Part shown: in pieces, positions 10,049 to 18,261 of the stretch
Layout of the letters: every line of letters begins with the position of its first letter
Position numbering within the stretch: position 1 is the first letter of the stretch
Assembly: GCF_900104925.1 (NCBI RefSeq)
Contig: NZ_LT629735.1
Location: 2,835,001 to 2,899,000 of the forward strand
Direction: 5' to 3'
DNA: 64,000 nt
From: Opitutus sp. GAS368
GTDB taxonomy: Bacteria; Verrucomicrobiota; Verrucomicrobiia; Opitutales; Opitutaceae
The notes under the pieces: model-generated
Seen by the model: only the letters and a program-made list of their open reading frames with translations
What the model was told of the DNA's origin: nothing
Databases searched by the model: none
Program-made: the position numbers and the translations under genes

Positions 10049-11026
10049 ATGAACACCAAGGCAAAAACCTCCGTTGAAAGCACCTCCGATCGCGAGATCG
10101 TCATCACCCGGGTCCTTCACGCCCCGCGCGAACTCGTGTGGCAGGCCTGGACCGAACCGCAGCACGTCAAGAACTGGTGGGGCCCGCGCGGGTTCAGCAC
10201 CACGATCAAGAAGATGGATTTCCGCGTTGGCGGTGTGTGGGAGCATGTCATGCACGGGCCGGACGGCACAAACTATCCCAACAAGAGTACGTTCAAGGAA
10301 ATCGTGCCGCACGAGCGCATCACCTACCTGCACGGGGGCGGGCGGGAGGACGGCCCGGGCGCCTCTTTCACGGCGACCTGGACGTTCGAGACCGTCGGGG
10401 GCAACAAGACGCGGTTGACCGGCCGCATGATGTTCCCAACCGTCGAGGCCCGCGATTTCGTCGTAAAGGAATTTGGCGCCATCGAGGGCGGGAAGCAGAC
10501 GCTGGAGCGCGCATCCGAATACGTCGCCTCGCTGCAGGCCAAGCCCTTCATCATCTCCCGCGAGTTCGCCGCCCCGCTCGAGCTGGTATGGCAGGCTTGG
10601 ACGGAGCGCGACCGCTTTGCGCGATGGTTCGGCCCGAAGGGTTTCAGGCTGGCGGTGGTGAAATTCGATCTGCGTCCCGGCGGCATGATCCACTACAAGA
10701 TGGCGACGCCCGATGGGAAGGAAATGTGGGGCAAGGCCGTTTACCGCGAGATCGTGCCGCCCGCGAGGCTCGTCTGGATCAATTCGTTCTCGGACAAGGA
10801 TGGCGGCATCACGCGCCACCCGCTCACCACCGATCCCTGGCCGCTGCAGATGCTCACGGTCGTCACCTTCGCGGAAAACGCCGGCAAGACCACGGTGACG
10901 GTGAACTGGTGGCCCTATGAAGCCGATGCCGACGAGCGCCGGGTCTTCGATGCCGGCCACGAGAGCATGAAGATGGGCTGGGGCGGCACCTTCGAGCAGC
11001 TCAAGGCCTATCTGGGCAAAGCCTGA
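10049..11026 (+). CDS. Tandem SRPBCC protein (two fused AHSA1-like domains)
   Basis: 325 residues comprising two complete SRPBCC domains: the first about 12-160 (VLHAPRELVWQAWTEPQHVKNWW), the second about 168-322 (EFAAPLELVWQAWTERDRFARWF). The halves are clearly homologous and the open frame is uninterrupted, so this is a genuine fusion or internal duplication. Each half has its own ligand cavity; a paired cup could act as an internal dimer. It follows the single-domain SRPBCC gene by 41 bp in the same ArsR-headed operon. Confidence 0.9.
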   Translation: MNTKAKTSVESTSDREIVITRVLHAPRELVWQAWTEPQHVKNWWGPRGFSTTIKKMDFRVGGVWEHVMHGPDGTNYPNKSTFKEIVPHERITYLHGGGREDGPGASFTATWTFETVGGNKTRLTGRMMFPTVEARDFVVKEFGAIEGGKQTLERASEYVASLQAKPFIISREFAAPLELVWQAWTERDRFARWFGPKGFRLAVVKFDLRPGGMIHYKMATPDGKEMWGKAVYREIVPPARLVWINSFSDKDGGITRHPLTTDPWPLQMLTVVTFAENAGKTTVTVNWWPYEADADERRVFDAGHESMKMGWGGTFEQLKAYLGKA

Positions 11027-11084
11027 AAGATCGCTTCTTCCGGCCGCCCGAGAAAATCTGCCTACCAACAGGCCTGCCAAACCT

Positions 11085-11732
11085 ATGACCAAACTGCGGG
11101 TTCACTGCTTTACCGTTTCGCTCGACGGCTTCGGCGCCGGTCCTGGCCAGGACCTGGAGAATCCGATGGGAATTGGCGGCGGCGGCCTGCACCCGTGGCT
11201 CTTCGGCACCCGCACCGCCAACCAAATGTTCGGGCGGGAAGGAGGCGCGGCGGGAATCGACGACGACTTCGTGGCGCGCGGGAATGAGAACATCGGGGCA
11301 TGGATTCTGGGGCGCAACATGTTCGGCCCGATCCGCGGCACCTGGCCGGACGACAACTGGAAAGGGTGGTGGGGCGACAACCCGCCTTACCATGTCCCCG
11401 TGTTCGTCCTCACCCATCACGCGCGCGAACCGATCGCCATGACCGGTGGCACAACCTTCCACTTTGTCACGGGGGGCATCGAGGCCGCGCTCAAGCTCGC
11501 CACCGCGGCGGCCGGCGGCCGCGACATCCGGCTCGGCGGGGGCGTAGCCACCATCCAGCAGTATCTGCGCGCCGGACTTGTTGACGAGATGCACGTCGCC
11601 ATGTCACCGGTGGTCCTCGGTTCCGGCGAGAGTTTGTTCGCCGGCATGGACTTGGTGAAGCTCGGCTACGAGGTGGCCAGCTGCGCTTCCAGCTCGAGCG
11701 TCACGCACTATGTGCTGAAGAAAAAAGCCTGA
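11085..11732 (+). CDS. RibD C-terminal / dihydrofolate-reductase-like protein
   Basis: 215 residues with the DHFR-like fold of the RibD C-terminal family: start MTKLRVHCFTVSLDGFGAG, a nucleotide-binding GGGVATIQQYLRAGLVDEMH segment, and the strand SPVVLGSGESLF. This family includes NADPH-dependent reductases of unknown substrate and is often found beside ArsR/SRPBCC genes. It lies 58 bp after the tandem SRPBCC gene. Confidence 0.85.
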   Translation: MTKLRVHCFTVSLDGFGAGPGQDLENPMGIGGGGLHPWLFGTRTANQMFGREGGAAGIDDDFVARGNENIGAWILGRNMFGPIRGTWPDDNWKGWWGDNPPYHVPVFVLTHHAREPIAMTGGTTFHFVTGGIEAALKLATAAAGGRDIRLGGGVATIQQYLRAGLVDEMHVAMSPVVLGSGESLFAGMDLVKLGYEVASCASSSSVTHYVLKKKA

Positions 11733-11795
11733 TGACCTGTCCGGAAGGCGCCCACCTGTTCGTTGAGTCTCTGAACCCGCAACCCCTTTTCCCGC

Positions 11796-12299
11796 ATGAA
11801 AATCAAAACCACCCAAAAGATCACCCCGTTCCTCTGGTTCGCCGACCAGGCCGAGCCGGCCGCGAAGTTCTACGTTTCACTCTTCAAGAATTCGAAGATC
11901 AAGGTCGTCCACCGCTACGAGGAGGCCGGCGCCGGCGCCACCGGCCGGCCGAAGGGCTCGGTCATGACCGTGGCCTTCCAGCTGGCCGGCCAGGAATTCA
12001 CGGCGCTCAACGGCGGCCCGGTCTTCAAGTTCACCGAGGCCATCTCGCTGGTCGTCCACTGCACGGACCAGAAGGAGGTCGATTTCTTCTGGAAGAAGCT
12101 CACCGCCGGCGGGGGCGAGCCGGGCCAGTGCGGCTGGCTGAAGGACAGATACGGCCTCTCCTGGCAGATCGTCCCCGACGAATTGATGGAGCTGCTCGGC
12201 GACAGGGATCCCGCCAAGTCCCATCGCGTCATGGCGGCGCTCATGGACATGACCAAGATCGACCTCAAGGCCCTGCGGCGCGCCCACGCGGGCAAGTGA
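11796..12299 (+). CDS. VOC-superfamily protein (PhnB / 3-dmu-9_3-mt type)
   Basis: 167 residues with the betaalphabetabetabeta repeats of the vicinal-oxygen-chelate fold. The start [23 protein letters not shown] and the late segment [16 protein letters not shown] are diagnostic of the PhnB-like group often called 3-demethylubiquinone-9 3-methyltransferase; that name is historical and enzyme activity should not be assumed. It continues the ArsR operon after a 63-bp gap. Confidence 0.88.
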   Translation: MKIKTTQKITPFLWFADQAEPAAKFYVSLFKNSKIKVVHRYEEAGAGATGRPKGSVMTVAFQLAGQEFTALNGGPVFKFTEAISLVVHCTDQKEVDFFWKKLTAGGGEPGQCGWLKDRYGLSWQIVPDELMELLGDRDPAKSHRVMAALMDMTKIDLKALRRAHAGK

Positions 12300-12350
12300 G
12301 GGCCGCTCTTCTGCGCTGACTTTCCCGCCCGACTCCCCAAGCCTGCCCCC

Positions 12351-12740
12351 ATGGAACCCACGAATCCCTCCGCCCCCGTCTCGAAAGGCGCTCTCTGGTC
12401 CGGCCGCATCATGAGCACGCTGCCCGTGTTGCTGCTGATCATGAGCGCCGTAATGAAAATCGCCCAGTCCGCCGAAGTCGTAAAAGGCTTTGCGGACTGG
12501 CCCGCAGGCAGTGCTGTCGCCATCGGCATCCTCGAGCTCACCTGCACGGCCCTCTACCTCATCCCACGCACCGCCGTGCTCGGGGCGATCCTGCTCGCCG
12601 CCTATCTCGGGGGTGCCACCGCCGTGTCTGTGCGCATGGGCGTCAATTTTGCCATGCCGGTCGTGTGCGGCGTGCTCGTCTGGGGCGGGCTCTACCTGCG
12701 CGATCCGCGGCTACGGGCGCTCATCCCGTTCGTGCGCTGA
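12351..12740 (+). CDS. DoxX-like membrane protein
   Basis: 129 residues with four predicted membrane helices (about 18-38, 50-72, 75-95 and 98-118), typical of DoxX-like/DUF4267 proteins. The first helix carries the family-like LPVLLLIMSAVMKIAQS. DoxX-like proteins often accompany ArsR, SRPBCC and VOC genes; their function is mostly unknown, with redox roles proposed for some. It is the last gene of the operon and convergent with the BON gene. Confidence 0.85.
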   Translation: MEPTNPSAPVSKGALWSGRIMSTLPVLLLIMSAVMKIAQSAEVVKGFADWPAGSAVAIGILELTCTALYLIPRTAVLGAILLAAYLGGATAVSVRMGVNFAMPVVCGVLVWGGLYLRDPRLRALIPFVR

Positions 12741-12762
12741 CTGCCCTGCGGCTCGGAGCAGG

Positions 12763-12793
12763 CAAAAAGAACGGCGGTGCCCCGCACCGCCGT
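12763..12793 (-). terminator. Rho-independent terminator of the BON-domain gene
   Basis: On the minus strand a CGGCGGTGC/GCACCGCCG stem is followed by ttcttttt. It ends 21 bp past the BON gene stop. The stem could also slow plus-strand transcription from the DoxX operon but lacks a U-tract in that direction. Confidence 0.8.
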
Positions 12794-12813
12794 AGATTGA
12801 GGCGAGGAGGGGA

Positions 12814-13560
12814 TCAGCCCTTCACGGTCATGGTGTTGCTCACCATGCGGACGCCGCGGACACCCTGAGCGAGGTGCGTGACGAGATCCTTCTCGGCCGC
12901 GGACGCGGCCTCGCCCTCAATGGCCACCATGCCCTCCTTGGTCGTGACTTTGGTCCGCAGCGCACTGGTGGACTTGTGCGTGAGCAGGGCGTATTTCACC
13001 TGGGCGGTGATGGAGGCATCGTCCATGCGCTCGGAGAGGGTGCGCGGATCGGCGGGGGTCTCGGGCACGGTGAGGAGGTTGTTCACGGACTTTACGCCCT
13101 CGATCTCCTGCACGTAGGCGGTGGTGAGTTCCTTCTGCGCGAGGGAGGCCGTGGTGCCGGTGAGAGTCACGACGCCGTCCTTGACGTCCACCTTGGTGTC
13201 CACCGCGCTCACGTTGCTCTTGAGGAGCAGCTTGGTGTGGATCTTGGTGGCGATCCAGCCGTCGGAATACTCGGGCGCGGGCGGCTCGACTTTGATCTGA
13301 TTGTCCACCTGCACGACGCCGGGCAGGTCGCGCACGGTGTTCTCGGCCAGCACGCGCTGGTCGGCATCTGGCACGCTGCCGGTGAGGGTCACGGTGCCGT
13401 CGAGGACCTTCACCTTCACGTTGTCCTCGAGCACGGTGCGGTAGTTGTAGGAAGCCCGGGCGGCGGACTCGATCTTGCGGTCGATCTCGGCATCCGCCCG
13501 GAGCAGCGCCGGGACAACGAGGAGCACGAGGCTGGCGGTCAGTTTGTTGAGCGGTTTCAT
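12814..13560 (-). CDS. Exported protein with three BON domains
   Basis: 248 residues. A signal peptide (MKPLNKLTASLVLLVVPALL) is followed by three BON repeats, about 24-92, 100-170 and 180-248, each with the VKVLDGTVTLTGSV-type strand pair. BON proteins such as OsmY act in the periplasm under osmotic or envelope stress and bind phospholipid. The ATG at 13560 is chosen over one two codons earlier because AAAGGA sits 5 nt before it. A terminator follows directly, so it is monocistronic. Confidence 0.88.
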   Translation of the reverse strand: MKPLNKLTASLVLLVVPALLRADAEIDRKIESAARASYNYRTVLEDNVKVKVLDGTVTLTGSVPDADQRVLAENTVRDLPGVVQVDNQIKVEPPAPEYSDGWIATKIHTKLLLKSNVSAVDTKVDVKDGVVTLTGTTASLAQKELTTAYVQEIEGVKSVNNLLTVPETPADPRTLSERMDDASITAQVKYALLTHKSTSALRTKVTTKEGMVAIEGEAASAAEKDLVTHLAQGVRGVRMVSNTMTVKG

Positions 13561-13903
13561 GTTCATCCTTTGGTTGAGGTTGGGCCGCATCAGGCCGGGG
13601 CCGCAGAAGGCGGACGCGCTGGACACGACACGACACTTCAGACCGGGAGCCGCAGCGTGCGGTTCGGAAGGATGCGGTAAATTCCCCAGCAAGTTTCGGG
13701 AGCGATTCCACCGCGTGCCGCCAATGCCGATGTCCGCACGACTTGACTCAAGCCCGTGCAGTCCGGTGCGGGGTGGGGAACTGACTCAAGCGGGGTATGA
13801 CTGGCGGGGTCCCGCCCAGGTTCCGGCAAAAGACCGGAAATATACCGCTCTGCGCCATCCTGCACTTGTCAGCGTGCCGGAAGATTCCAACAGTCGCGGG
13901 CCC
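13561..13903. other. Gene-free divergent promoter region
   Basis: 343 bp between the BON gene and the FKBP gene, which diverge from here. I see no convincing protein, RNA or repeat in it. Two similar direct copies of gactcaagc (about 13745 and 13783) with a shared gactcaag core are the only local pattern. It presumably carries promoters for both genes. Confidence 0.4.
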
Positions 13904-14632
13904 ATGAAACACCTTTCCCGTCCAGTCTCTCTCGTCCTGTCGCTTGCGGCCCTGGCCCTCGCCGGCTGCGGCAAGCAGTCGGCCTCAACCCAGACCGCCC
14001 AAAACGGACCGGCGGGCCCGGCGCCGGTCATTGCCTCGGTGGAGCAGAAGGTGAGCTATGGCATCGGTTACAACATGGGCGCCGGTCTCGCCCGGGACGG
14101 CACACTCACGGTGGACCAGGCGGTCCTCATCGTCGGCATCACGGACGGCCTGGCCAAGGCCAAGACCCGGTTGCCGGAAGAGGACCTCGAAGCGGCCTTT
14201 ACGGCGATGCAACAGAAGATGCGCGCCGCGCAGGCCGAGGCCGGCAAGAAGCAGCTGGCGGCCGGCAACGAGTATCTGGCCAAGAACAAGACGAAGCCCG
14301 GCGTGACGGTCACCGCCTCCGGCCTCCAGTATGAGGTGCTGAAGAGCGGCACCGGCCCGAAGCCCAAGCCGGCCGACACGGTGAGAGTGCATTACCATGG
14401 CACCTTGATCGACGGGACGGTCTTCGACAGCTCCGTCCAGCGCAACGAACCGGTGGAATTTGAGGTGACCGGCGTGATCCCCGGTTGGACCGAGGCGCTG
14501 CAGCTGATGTCGGTCGGCGACAAATGGAAGCTCACGATCCCGCCGGCCATCGGCTACGGGGCGCAGGACAAGGGACGGATCCCGCCGAACTCCGTGCTGA
14601 TCTTCGAGGTCGAGCTGCTCGCGATCAAGTAA
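13904..14632 (+). CDS. FKBP-type peptidyl-prolyl isomerase lipoprotein
   Basis: 242 residues. A lipoprotein signal with lipobox LAGC places it on the periplasmic face of a membrane. An N-terminal helical dimerisation domain like that of FkpA/Mip (about 45-125, KVSYGIGYNMGAGL) precedes an FKBP domain (about 140-242) with VRVHYHGTLIDGTVFDSS, VIPGWTEALQLM and IGYGAQ. It should help fold exported proteins. The start at 13904 is set by the lipoprotein signal; longer frames run into non-coding sequence. Confidence 0.93.
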   Translation: MKHLSRPVSLVLSLAALALAGCGKQSASTQTAQNGPAGPAPVIASVEQKVSYGIGYNMGAGLARDGTLTVDQAVLIVGITDGLAKAKTRLPEEDLEAAFTAMQQKMRAAQAEAGKKQLAAGNEYLAKNKTKPGVTVTASGLQYEVLKSGTGPKPKPADTVRVHYHGTLIDGTVFDSSVQRNEPVEFEVTGVIPGWTEALQLMSVGDKWKLTIPPAIGYGAQDKGRIPPNSVLIFEVELLAIK

Positions 14633-14643
14633 CGCGAGAAGGC

Positions 14644-14724
14644 GGATCGCGGAAACGCGAAAGGACGGAGAGACGGAACGGAACCCTGGTTCGCGTTTCC
14701 GCTCCTTCGTGCTTCCGTGATCTC
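14644..14724. repeat. Imperfect palindrome (GATCRCGGAARCRCGAA type)
   Basis: Arms ggatcgcggaaacgcgaa (14644 on) and the reverse complement of ttcgcgtttccgc...cttccgtgatctcc (to 14724). It fills the gap between the FKBP gene and the esterase remnant and belongs to the long-armed palindromes seen throughout the window. Confidence 0.65.
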
Positions 14725-14740
14725 CCTTGGGTGATTCCGG

Positions 14741-15295
14741 CTAGCGTTTCGTGCCGGCGAACAGCGCCGCCAGGCCGGTTGCGAAGGCCTCGGGCACCAC
14801 GTTGTAGTGGTCCTTCTTCGGGAAACGGCGGGAGATGATCTCCAGCCCGGCGAACGGCTGGGCGGCCAGCTGCTGCTCGAGCAGGGCGAGGCCGCCGGTC
14901 ATCGAAGCGGAATCCTTTTCGCCCACGCGAGGAAGAGCTTGCCCGGCAACTTGGCCTGCTTCGCCCGGAGGGCCGCCGCTCGACGGCTCATCGCCGTGGG
15001 CGACCGGCGTGTAATCGCGGCCGCGTTGGTTCGCGGGGTCGCCAAAGCGGGCGCCATAACCGACGCCGACAAACAACACGGGGGCGGCCTTGAGTACCGG
15101 GCGCAGATCGACGCGGTTGCCGAAGATGAAGTCGCCATCCATGCCCAGCACGACGGGCCAGGGCCCGGGCACCTTGGGTTCGACGACAAACAGCGCGTAG
15201 GTGGTGCCGGTCTCGGGCGAGGCGAGGGTGAAGGTGAAGGTCGGGGCCACGACCGGGATACCAGTTGCCGTTTTTGGCCAGGGCGAAAATTCCAA
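14741..15295 (-). pseudogene. Remnant of an exported-type alpha/beta-hydrolase esterase
   Basis: The N-terminal part (TFTFTLASPETGTTYALFVV, VVLGMDGDFIF) and the C-terminal part (GLEIISRRFPKKDHYNVVPEAF) match the esterase-D-like 'predicted alpha/beta superfamily hydrolase' family. Between them the core with the nucleophile GxSxG is missing, and near 14930-14960 the family-like sequence LPGKLFLAW sits in another frame than the following GEKDSASM. An internal deletion plus a frameshift is the simplest reading. The 5' end also lacks a signal peptide and runs into structured element B. A still-translated 184-residue frame exists but would lack the catalytic serine. Confidence 0.7.
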
Positions 15296-15298
15296 TCA

Positions 15299-15405
15299 GC
15301 AAGAAGGGCCGCCCACCCCTGGACGGCCCTTCATACCTAACACACACCAGCAGTATGCCACGGGATCGGGGCCGCGCCTATGGGGTGTTTGCGGTATGCC
15401 GCCCA
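15299..15405 (-). other. Candidate structured RNA / repeat element, copy B
   Basis: Second copy of the element at 5326-5425, again just downstream of a minus-strand gene (anti-sigma factor, 3 bp) and upstream of another (the esterase remnant). It keeps the GGCATAC blocks, CCCCAT, TGTGTGTTAGGT and the GGGCCGTCC/GGGCGGCCC stem, while the loop and spacers differ from copy A. Base changes outside the stem with the stem retained suggest selection on structure. Confidence 0.5.
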
Positions 15406-15407
15406 GG

Positions 15408-16175
15408 TCAGGGCCCGGCGGCACGGAAGGCCGCCACGAACTGGGCGAGTTCGGCGGCGGGCATTTCCGAGACCGCGAGGAAATTGAGGCCGCCCTGTGA
15501 CCAGCTTTCCGTGTTGTAGCCGCTGGCGCCCGACCGGCGGGCGGCAATGGGATCGGCGGGCCAGATGAAGAGATTGATGGCGTGCTGGCGGCGGTGAAAG
15601 ACCAGCGCGGCGGCGGGTCGGCCGTCGAGATGCTCCAGCCGGCCGCCGGTGAGTGGAAACCCGGCGGCGGCGAGATCGGTGACGGGCGGCGCGAAGTCCA
15701 GCTTGCCCGCGAACCACGGCTTCACCGTGTGCTGGTCGGTCGAGGCCACGTCCATGAGGTGGCCGGCCTGGAGCGAGCGGACGTGGTCCGCGACAGCCTC
15801 GTCCACGAGCAGATTGGCGCGGGCGCGGGCGTGGCCCCAGGCAAAGCCGACCAGCACGGCGAAGGCCAGGGAGGCGGCGAGACCGGCGACGTTCCAGACG
15901 GGCCAGAAGAGTGACGGGCGCCGGGCCGGGGCGCCGGCGGAAGCCGGCATGCCCCCGGCTTGCAGCGCCGCGCGGATCTTGCCGGCCAGTTGCGGCGGCG
16001 CGGTGAAGCGGGGCAGTGATTCGCGCAGGGCGGCGCGCCGGGCCCGCGCCGTCTCCGCGTGGCGGGTGCACTCCGCACAGGTGCGCAGATGGGCGGCGAG
16101 CTCGAGGTGGCGGACGAGGTCGAGTTCACCGTCCGTGTCGGCGTCGATGAGCGGGCGGGCTTGGTTACAGTCCAT
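15408..16175 (-). CDS. Anti-sigma factor with zinc-finger (ZAS) domain
   Basis: 255 residues. The N-terminal anti-sigma domain holds the HxxxCxxC motif in AAHLRTCAECTRH (about residues 27-39), then a linker, one membrane helix (about 92-112, LFWPVWNVAGLAASLAFAV) and a periplasmic domain. This is the usual layout of membrane anti-sigma factors that hold an ECF sigma factor until an envelope signal triggers release. The start at 16175 overlaps the sigma gene by 11 bp, indicating translational coupling. Confidence 0.9.
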   Translation of the reverse strand: MDCNQARPLIDADTDGELDLVRHLELAAHLRTCAECTRHAETARARRAALRESLPRFTAPPQLAGKIRAALQAGGMPASAGAPARRPSLFWPVWNVAGLAASLAFAVLVGFAWGHARARANLLVDEAVADHVRSLQAGHLMDVASTDQHTVKPWFAGKLDFAPPVTDLAAAGFPLTGGRLEHLDGRPAAALVFHRRQHAINLFIWPADPIAARRSGASGYNTESWSQGGLNFLAVSEMPAAELAQFVAAFRAAGP

Positions 16176-16710
16176 GAGAGGGTTCCTTTCCGGTGAGGGC
16201 CAGCAGCTCGGCTGACAATTTGTGGCGCGCGCGGGCGAGACGCGACATGACGGTGCCGAGCGGGATTTCCGCCACGGTAGCGATCTCCTTGTAGGCCAAG
16301 CCCTCGATTTCGTGCAGCACGAGAACCTCACGGAATTCGACCGGCAGGCGCTCGAGCGCCTGCCGGAGCAGTTCGCCCTTGGTCTCCCGCCAGGCAATCG
16401 CGTTGGTTTCGCCCGGGGCTTCCGCTGAGCCGTGGGCGGCTTCGTCGAATTCCTCCACCAGTGGTTCGCGACGGACCTGGCGCAGATGGGTGTAGCAGAC
16501 GTTGCGGACGATGGTCAGCAGCCACGCCCGGGCGTCGCCGCCGCGGAAACGGTCGAAGGCGCGCCACGCCCGCAGGCAGGCTTCCTGGACGGCGTCCTCC
16601 GCGTCCTGGTCGTTGCGCAGGATCCAGCGCGCCAGATTGTAGGCGGCATCCAGGTGAGGCAGCATGAGGTGGTCGAAAGTCGGCGGCACGTCGGGTGCGG
16701 GGGCTTCCAT
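16165..16710 (-). CDS. ECF-type RNA polymerase sigma factor
   Basis: 181 residues: region 2 (about 14-80, ILRNDQDAEDAVQEACLRAW) and region 4 (about 125-175, LPVEFREVLVLHEIEGLAYKEIATV with IPLGTVMSRLARARHKL). It directs RNA polymerase to an envelope- or stress-type regulon together with the downstream anti-sigma factor. The ATG at 16710 gives the usual family length; the open frame extends 56 codons upstream but with no homology-like sequence. The divergent phosphoesterase gene shares its promoter region. Confidence 0.93.
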   Translation of the reverse strand: MEAPAPDVPPTFDHLMLPHLDAAYNLARWILRNDQDAEDAVQEACLRAWRAFDRFRGGDARAWLLTIVRNVCYTHLRQVRREPLVEEFDEAAHGSAEAPGETNAIAWRETKGELLRQALERLPVEFREVLVLHEIEGLAYKEIATVAEIPLGTVMSRLARARHKLSAELLALTGKEPSHGL

Positions 16711-16864
16711 CGGGGGAGAGACGCCGGCGGGTCCCGTTTTATTCCCGGGGAGGTGAAAAAACGGCTTTTCGCCGGCAGAGGGAATAATCCCGGCCGCCGG
16801 GGCGTATTCAATGACAAAGGGCCCTTGTGCCCGCGCTTCGCTTCCAATCACCGCTTCCCTCCCC

Positions 16865-17830
16865 ATGAACGACCACATTGTCCACGATCACAACAACGAC
16901 GGCGTCGACCGCCGCGGCTTCTTGAAATGCATGGCCTGGGCCGGCACCGGCGTGCTCTGGTCCCTCAACGCCGGCGTGCTCACCTCGCGCGCGCTCGGCC
17001 AGACCATGGACGCCAAGGCGCTGCCCGCGCTGCCGGGCACGCTGAACTTTGTGCAGATCAGCGACAGCCACATCGGGTTCAAGAAACCCGCCAATACGGA
17101 CGTCGCGGCCACATTCCGCGAGACCATTGCCCGCATCAACGCGCAGCCGGTCGCGCCGGAGTTCATCCTGCACACCGGCGACCTCACGCACCTGGCCGAG
17201 GCGGAGGAGTTCGACTCGCTGGAGCAGATGCTGAAGGACTGCCGCACGAAGCAGGTGTTCTACGTGCCGGGCGAGCACGACATTCTCAACGACAACGGCG
17301 CGATGTATCGCGACCGCTTCGGCACGGGCACGCGCGGCCAGGGCTGGTTCAGCTTCGACCAGAAGGGCGTGCACTTCGTCGGCCTCGTCAACGTGCAGGG
17401 GGTCACCGAGGGCGGCCTCGGCGTGCTCGGCGCCGAGCAGCTCGACTGGCTGGAGAAGGACCTCGCGCCGCTGTCGGCCGAGACGCCGCTGGTGGTCTTT
17501 GCCCACGTGCCGCTCTGGATGGTCTATCCGAAGTGGGGATGGGGCACCGATGACGGCACCAAGGCGCTCGCGCTCATGAAGCGCTTTGGTTCCGTCACGG
17601 TGCTCAACGGCCACATCCACCAGGCCCTGCAGAAGATCGAGGGCAACATGACGTTCCACACGGCCCGCTCGACGGCCTTTCCGCAACCCGAGCCGGGCAC
17701 CGCGCCCAAGCCGGGCCCGATGGTCGTGGATGCCCCCAAGCTGCGGTCGTTCCTCGGCCTGACGAGCGTGTCCTACGTCGAGAACCACCCGACGCTGGCG
17801 ATCGTGGACTCGACGCTGGCTTCCGGCTGA
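16865..17830 (+). CDS. Tat-exported calcineurin-like metallophosphoesterase
   Basis: 321 residues. A twin-arginine signal (VDRRGFLKCMAWAGTG) predicts folded export with bound metals. The metallophosphoesterase core has ISDSHIG, HTGDLTH, VPGEHD, FAHVPL and NGHIHQ, the full set of dimetal ligands with GEHD replacing the usual GNHE/D. The start MNDHIVHD at 16865 gives a normal Tat N-region; an ATG at 16811 would add 18 residues. It is followed at 7 bp by a DUF2231-like membrane gene and a cytochrome gene. Confidence 0.9.
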   Translation: MNDHIVHDHNNDGVDRRGFLKCMAWAGTGVLWSLNAGVLTSRALGQTMDAKALPALPGTLNFVQISDSHIGFKKPANTDVAATFRETIARINAQPVAPEFILHTGDLTHLAEAEEFDSLEQMLKDCRTKQVFYVPGEHDILNDNGAMYRDRFGTGTRGQGWFSFDQKGVHFVGLVNVQGVTEGGLGVLGAEQLDWLEKDLAPLSAETPLVVFAHVPLWMVYPKWGWGTDDGTKALALMKRFGSVTVLNGHIHQALQKIEGNMTFHTARSTAFPQPEPGTAPKPGPMVVDAPKLRSFLGLTSVSYVENHPTLAIVDSTLASG

Positions 17831-17837
17831 GCGCGAC

Positions 17838-18260
17838 ATGGATCCGACGATCTGGGCGAAGGCGCACGGGGCGACCGTGCATTTCCCGCTCGCGCTCGCC
17901 CTCGGCTCGGGCGCGCTCGACGCGGCGGCGCTGGCGCTCGGCGCTCGGCCGGTGGCGCGCGACCTCCACGTCGCCGGTTACTGGACGATGGTGGGCGGCG
18001 CGTTGGGGAGCGTCCCGGCGGTCGCATCGGGCCTGCTCATGACCAAGGGCGGCCTGCTCGGCCACGGGGCGCTGCGGATGCACCACCTGTTCGTATGGCC
18101 CGCGTTCGCGCTGCTGGTGGCGCTGGCGATCTGGCGGGTCGGCACCGGCCCGGTGGCTCCGCGCCGGACCTTCATGTTTTACCTCGCGGTGGTCGCCGTG
18201 GCGGCCGGGCTGGTCTCCGCCGCCGGTTACTGGGGCGGGGAGATGATGATCGCGCGCTGA
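17838..18260 (+). CDS. DUF2231-like four-helix membrane protein
   Basis: 140 residues with four predicted helices and the family-like opening IWAKAHGATVHFPLALALGSG, with further His residues (LGHGALRMHHLF). DUF2231 proteins are small membrane proteins often next to cytochromes; the histidines could bind haem but this is inference. It is packed between the phosphoesterase (7-bp gap) and a c-type cytochrome (1-bp gap), so the three form one transcript. Confidence 0.8.
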   Translation: MDPTIWAKAHGATVHFPLALALGSGALDAAALALGARPVARDLHVAGYWTMVGGALGSVPAVASGLLMTKGGLLGHGALRMHHLFVWPAFALLVALAIWRVGTGPVAPRRTFMFYLAVVAVAAGLVSAAGYWGGEMMIAR

Positions 18261-18261
18261 C

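Noticed and set aside
13475-13903. Long upstream extension of the FKBP lipoprotein
   Set aside because: It overlaps the divergent BON gene start, and the lipobox requires the start at 13904.
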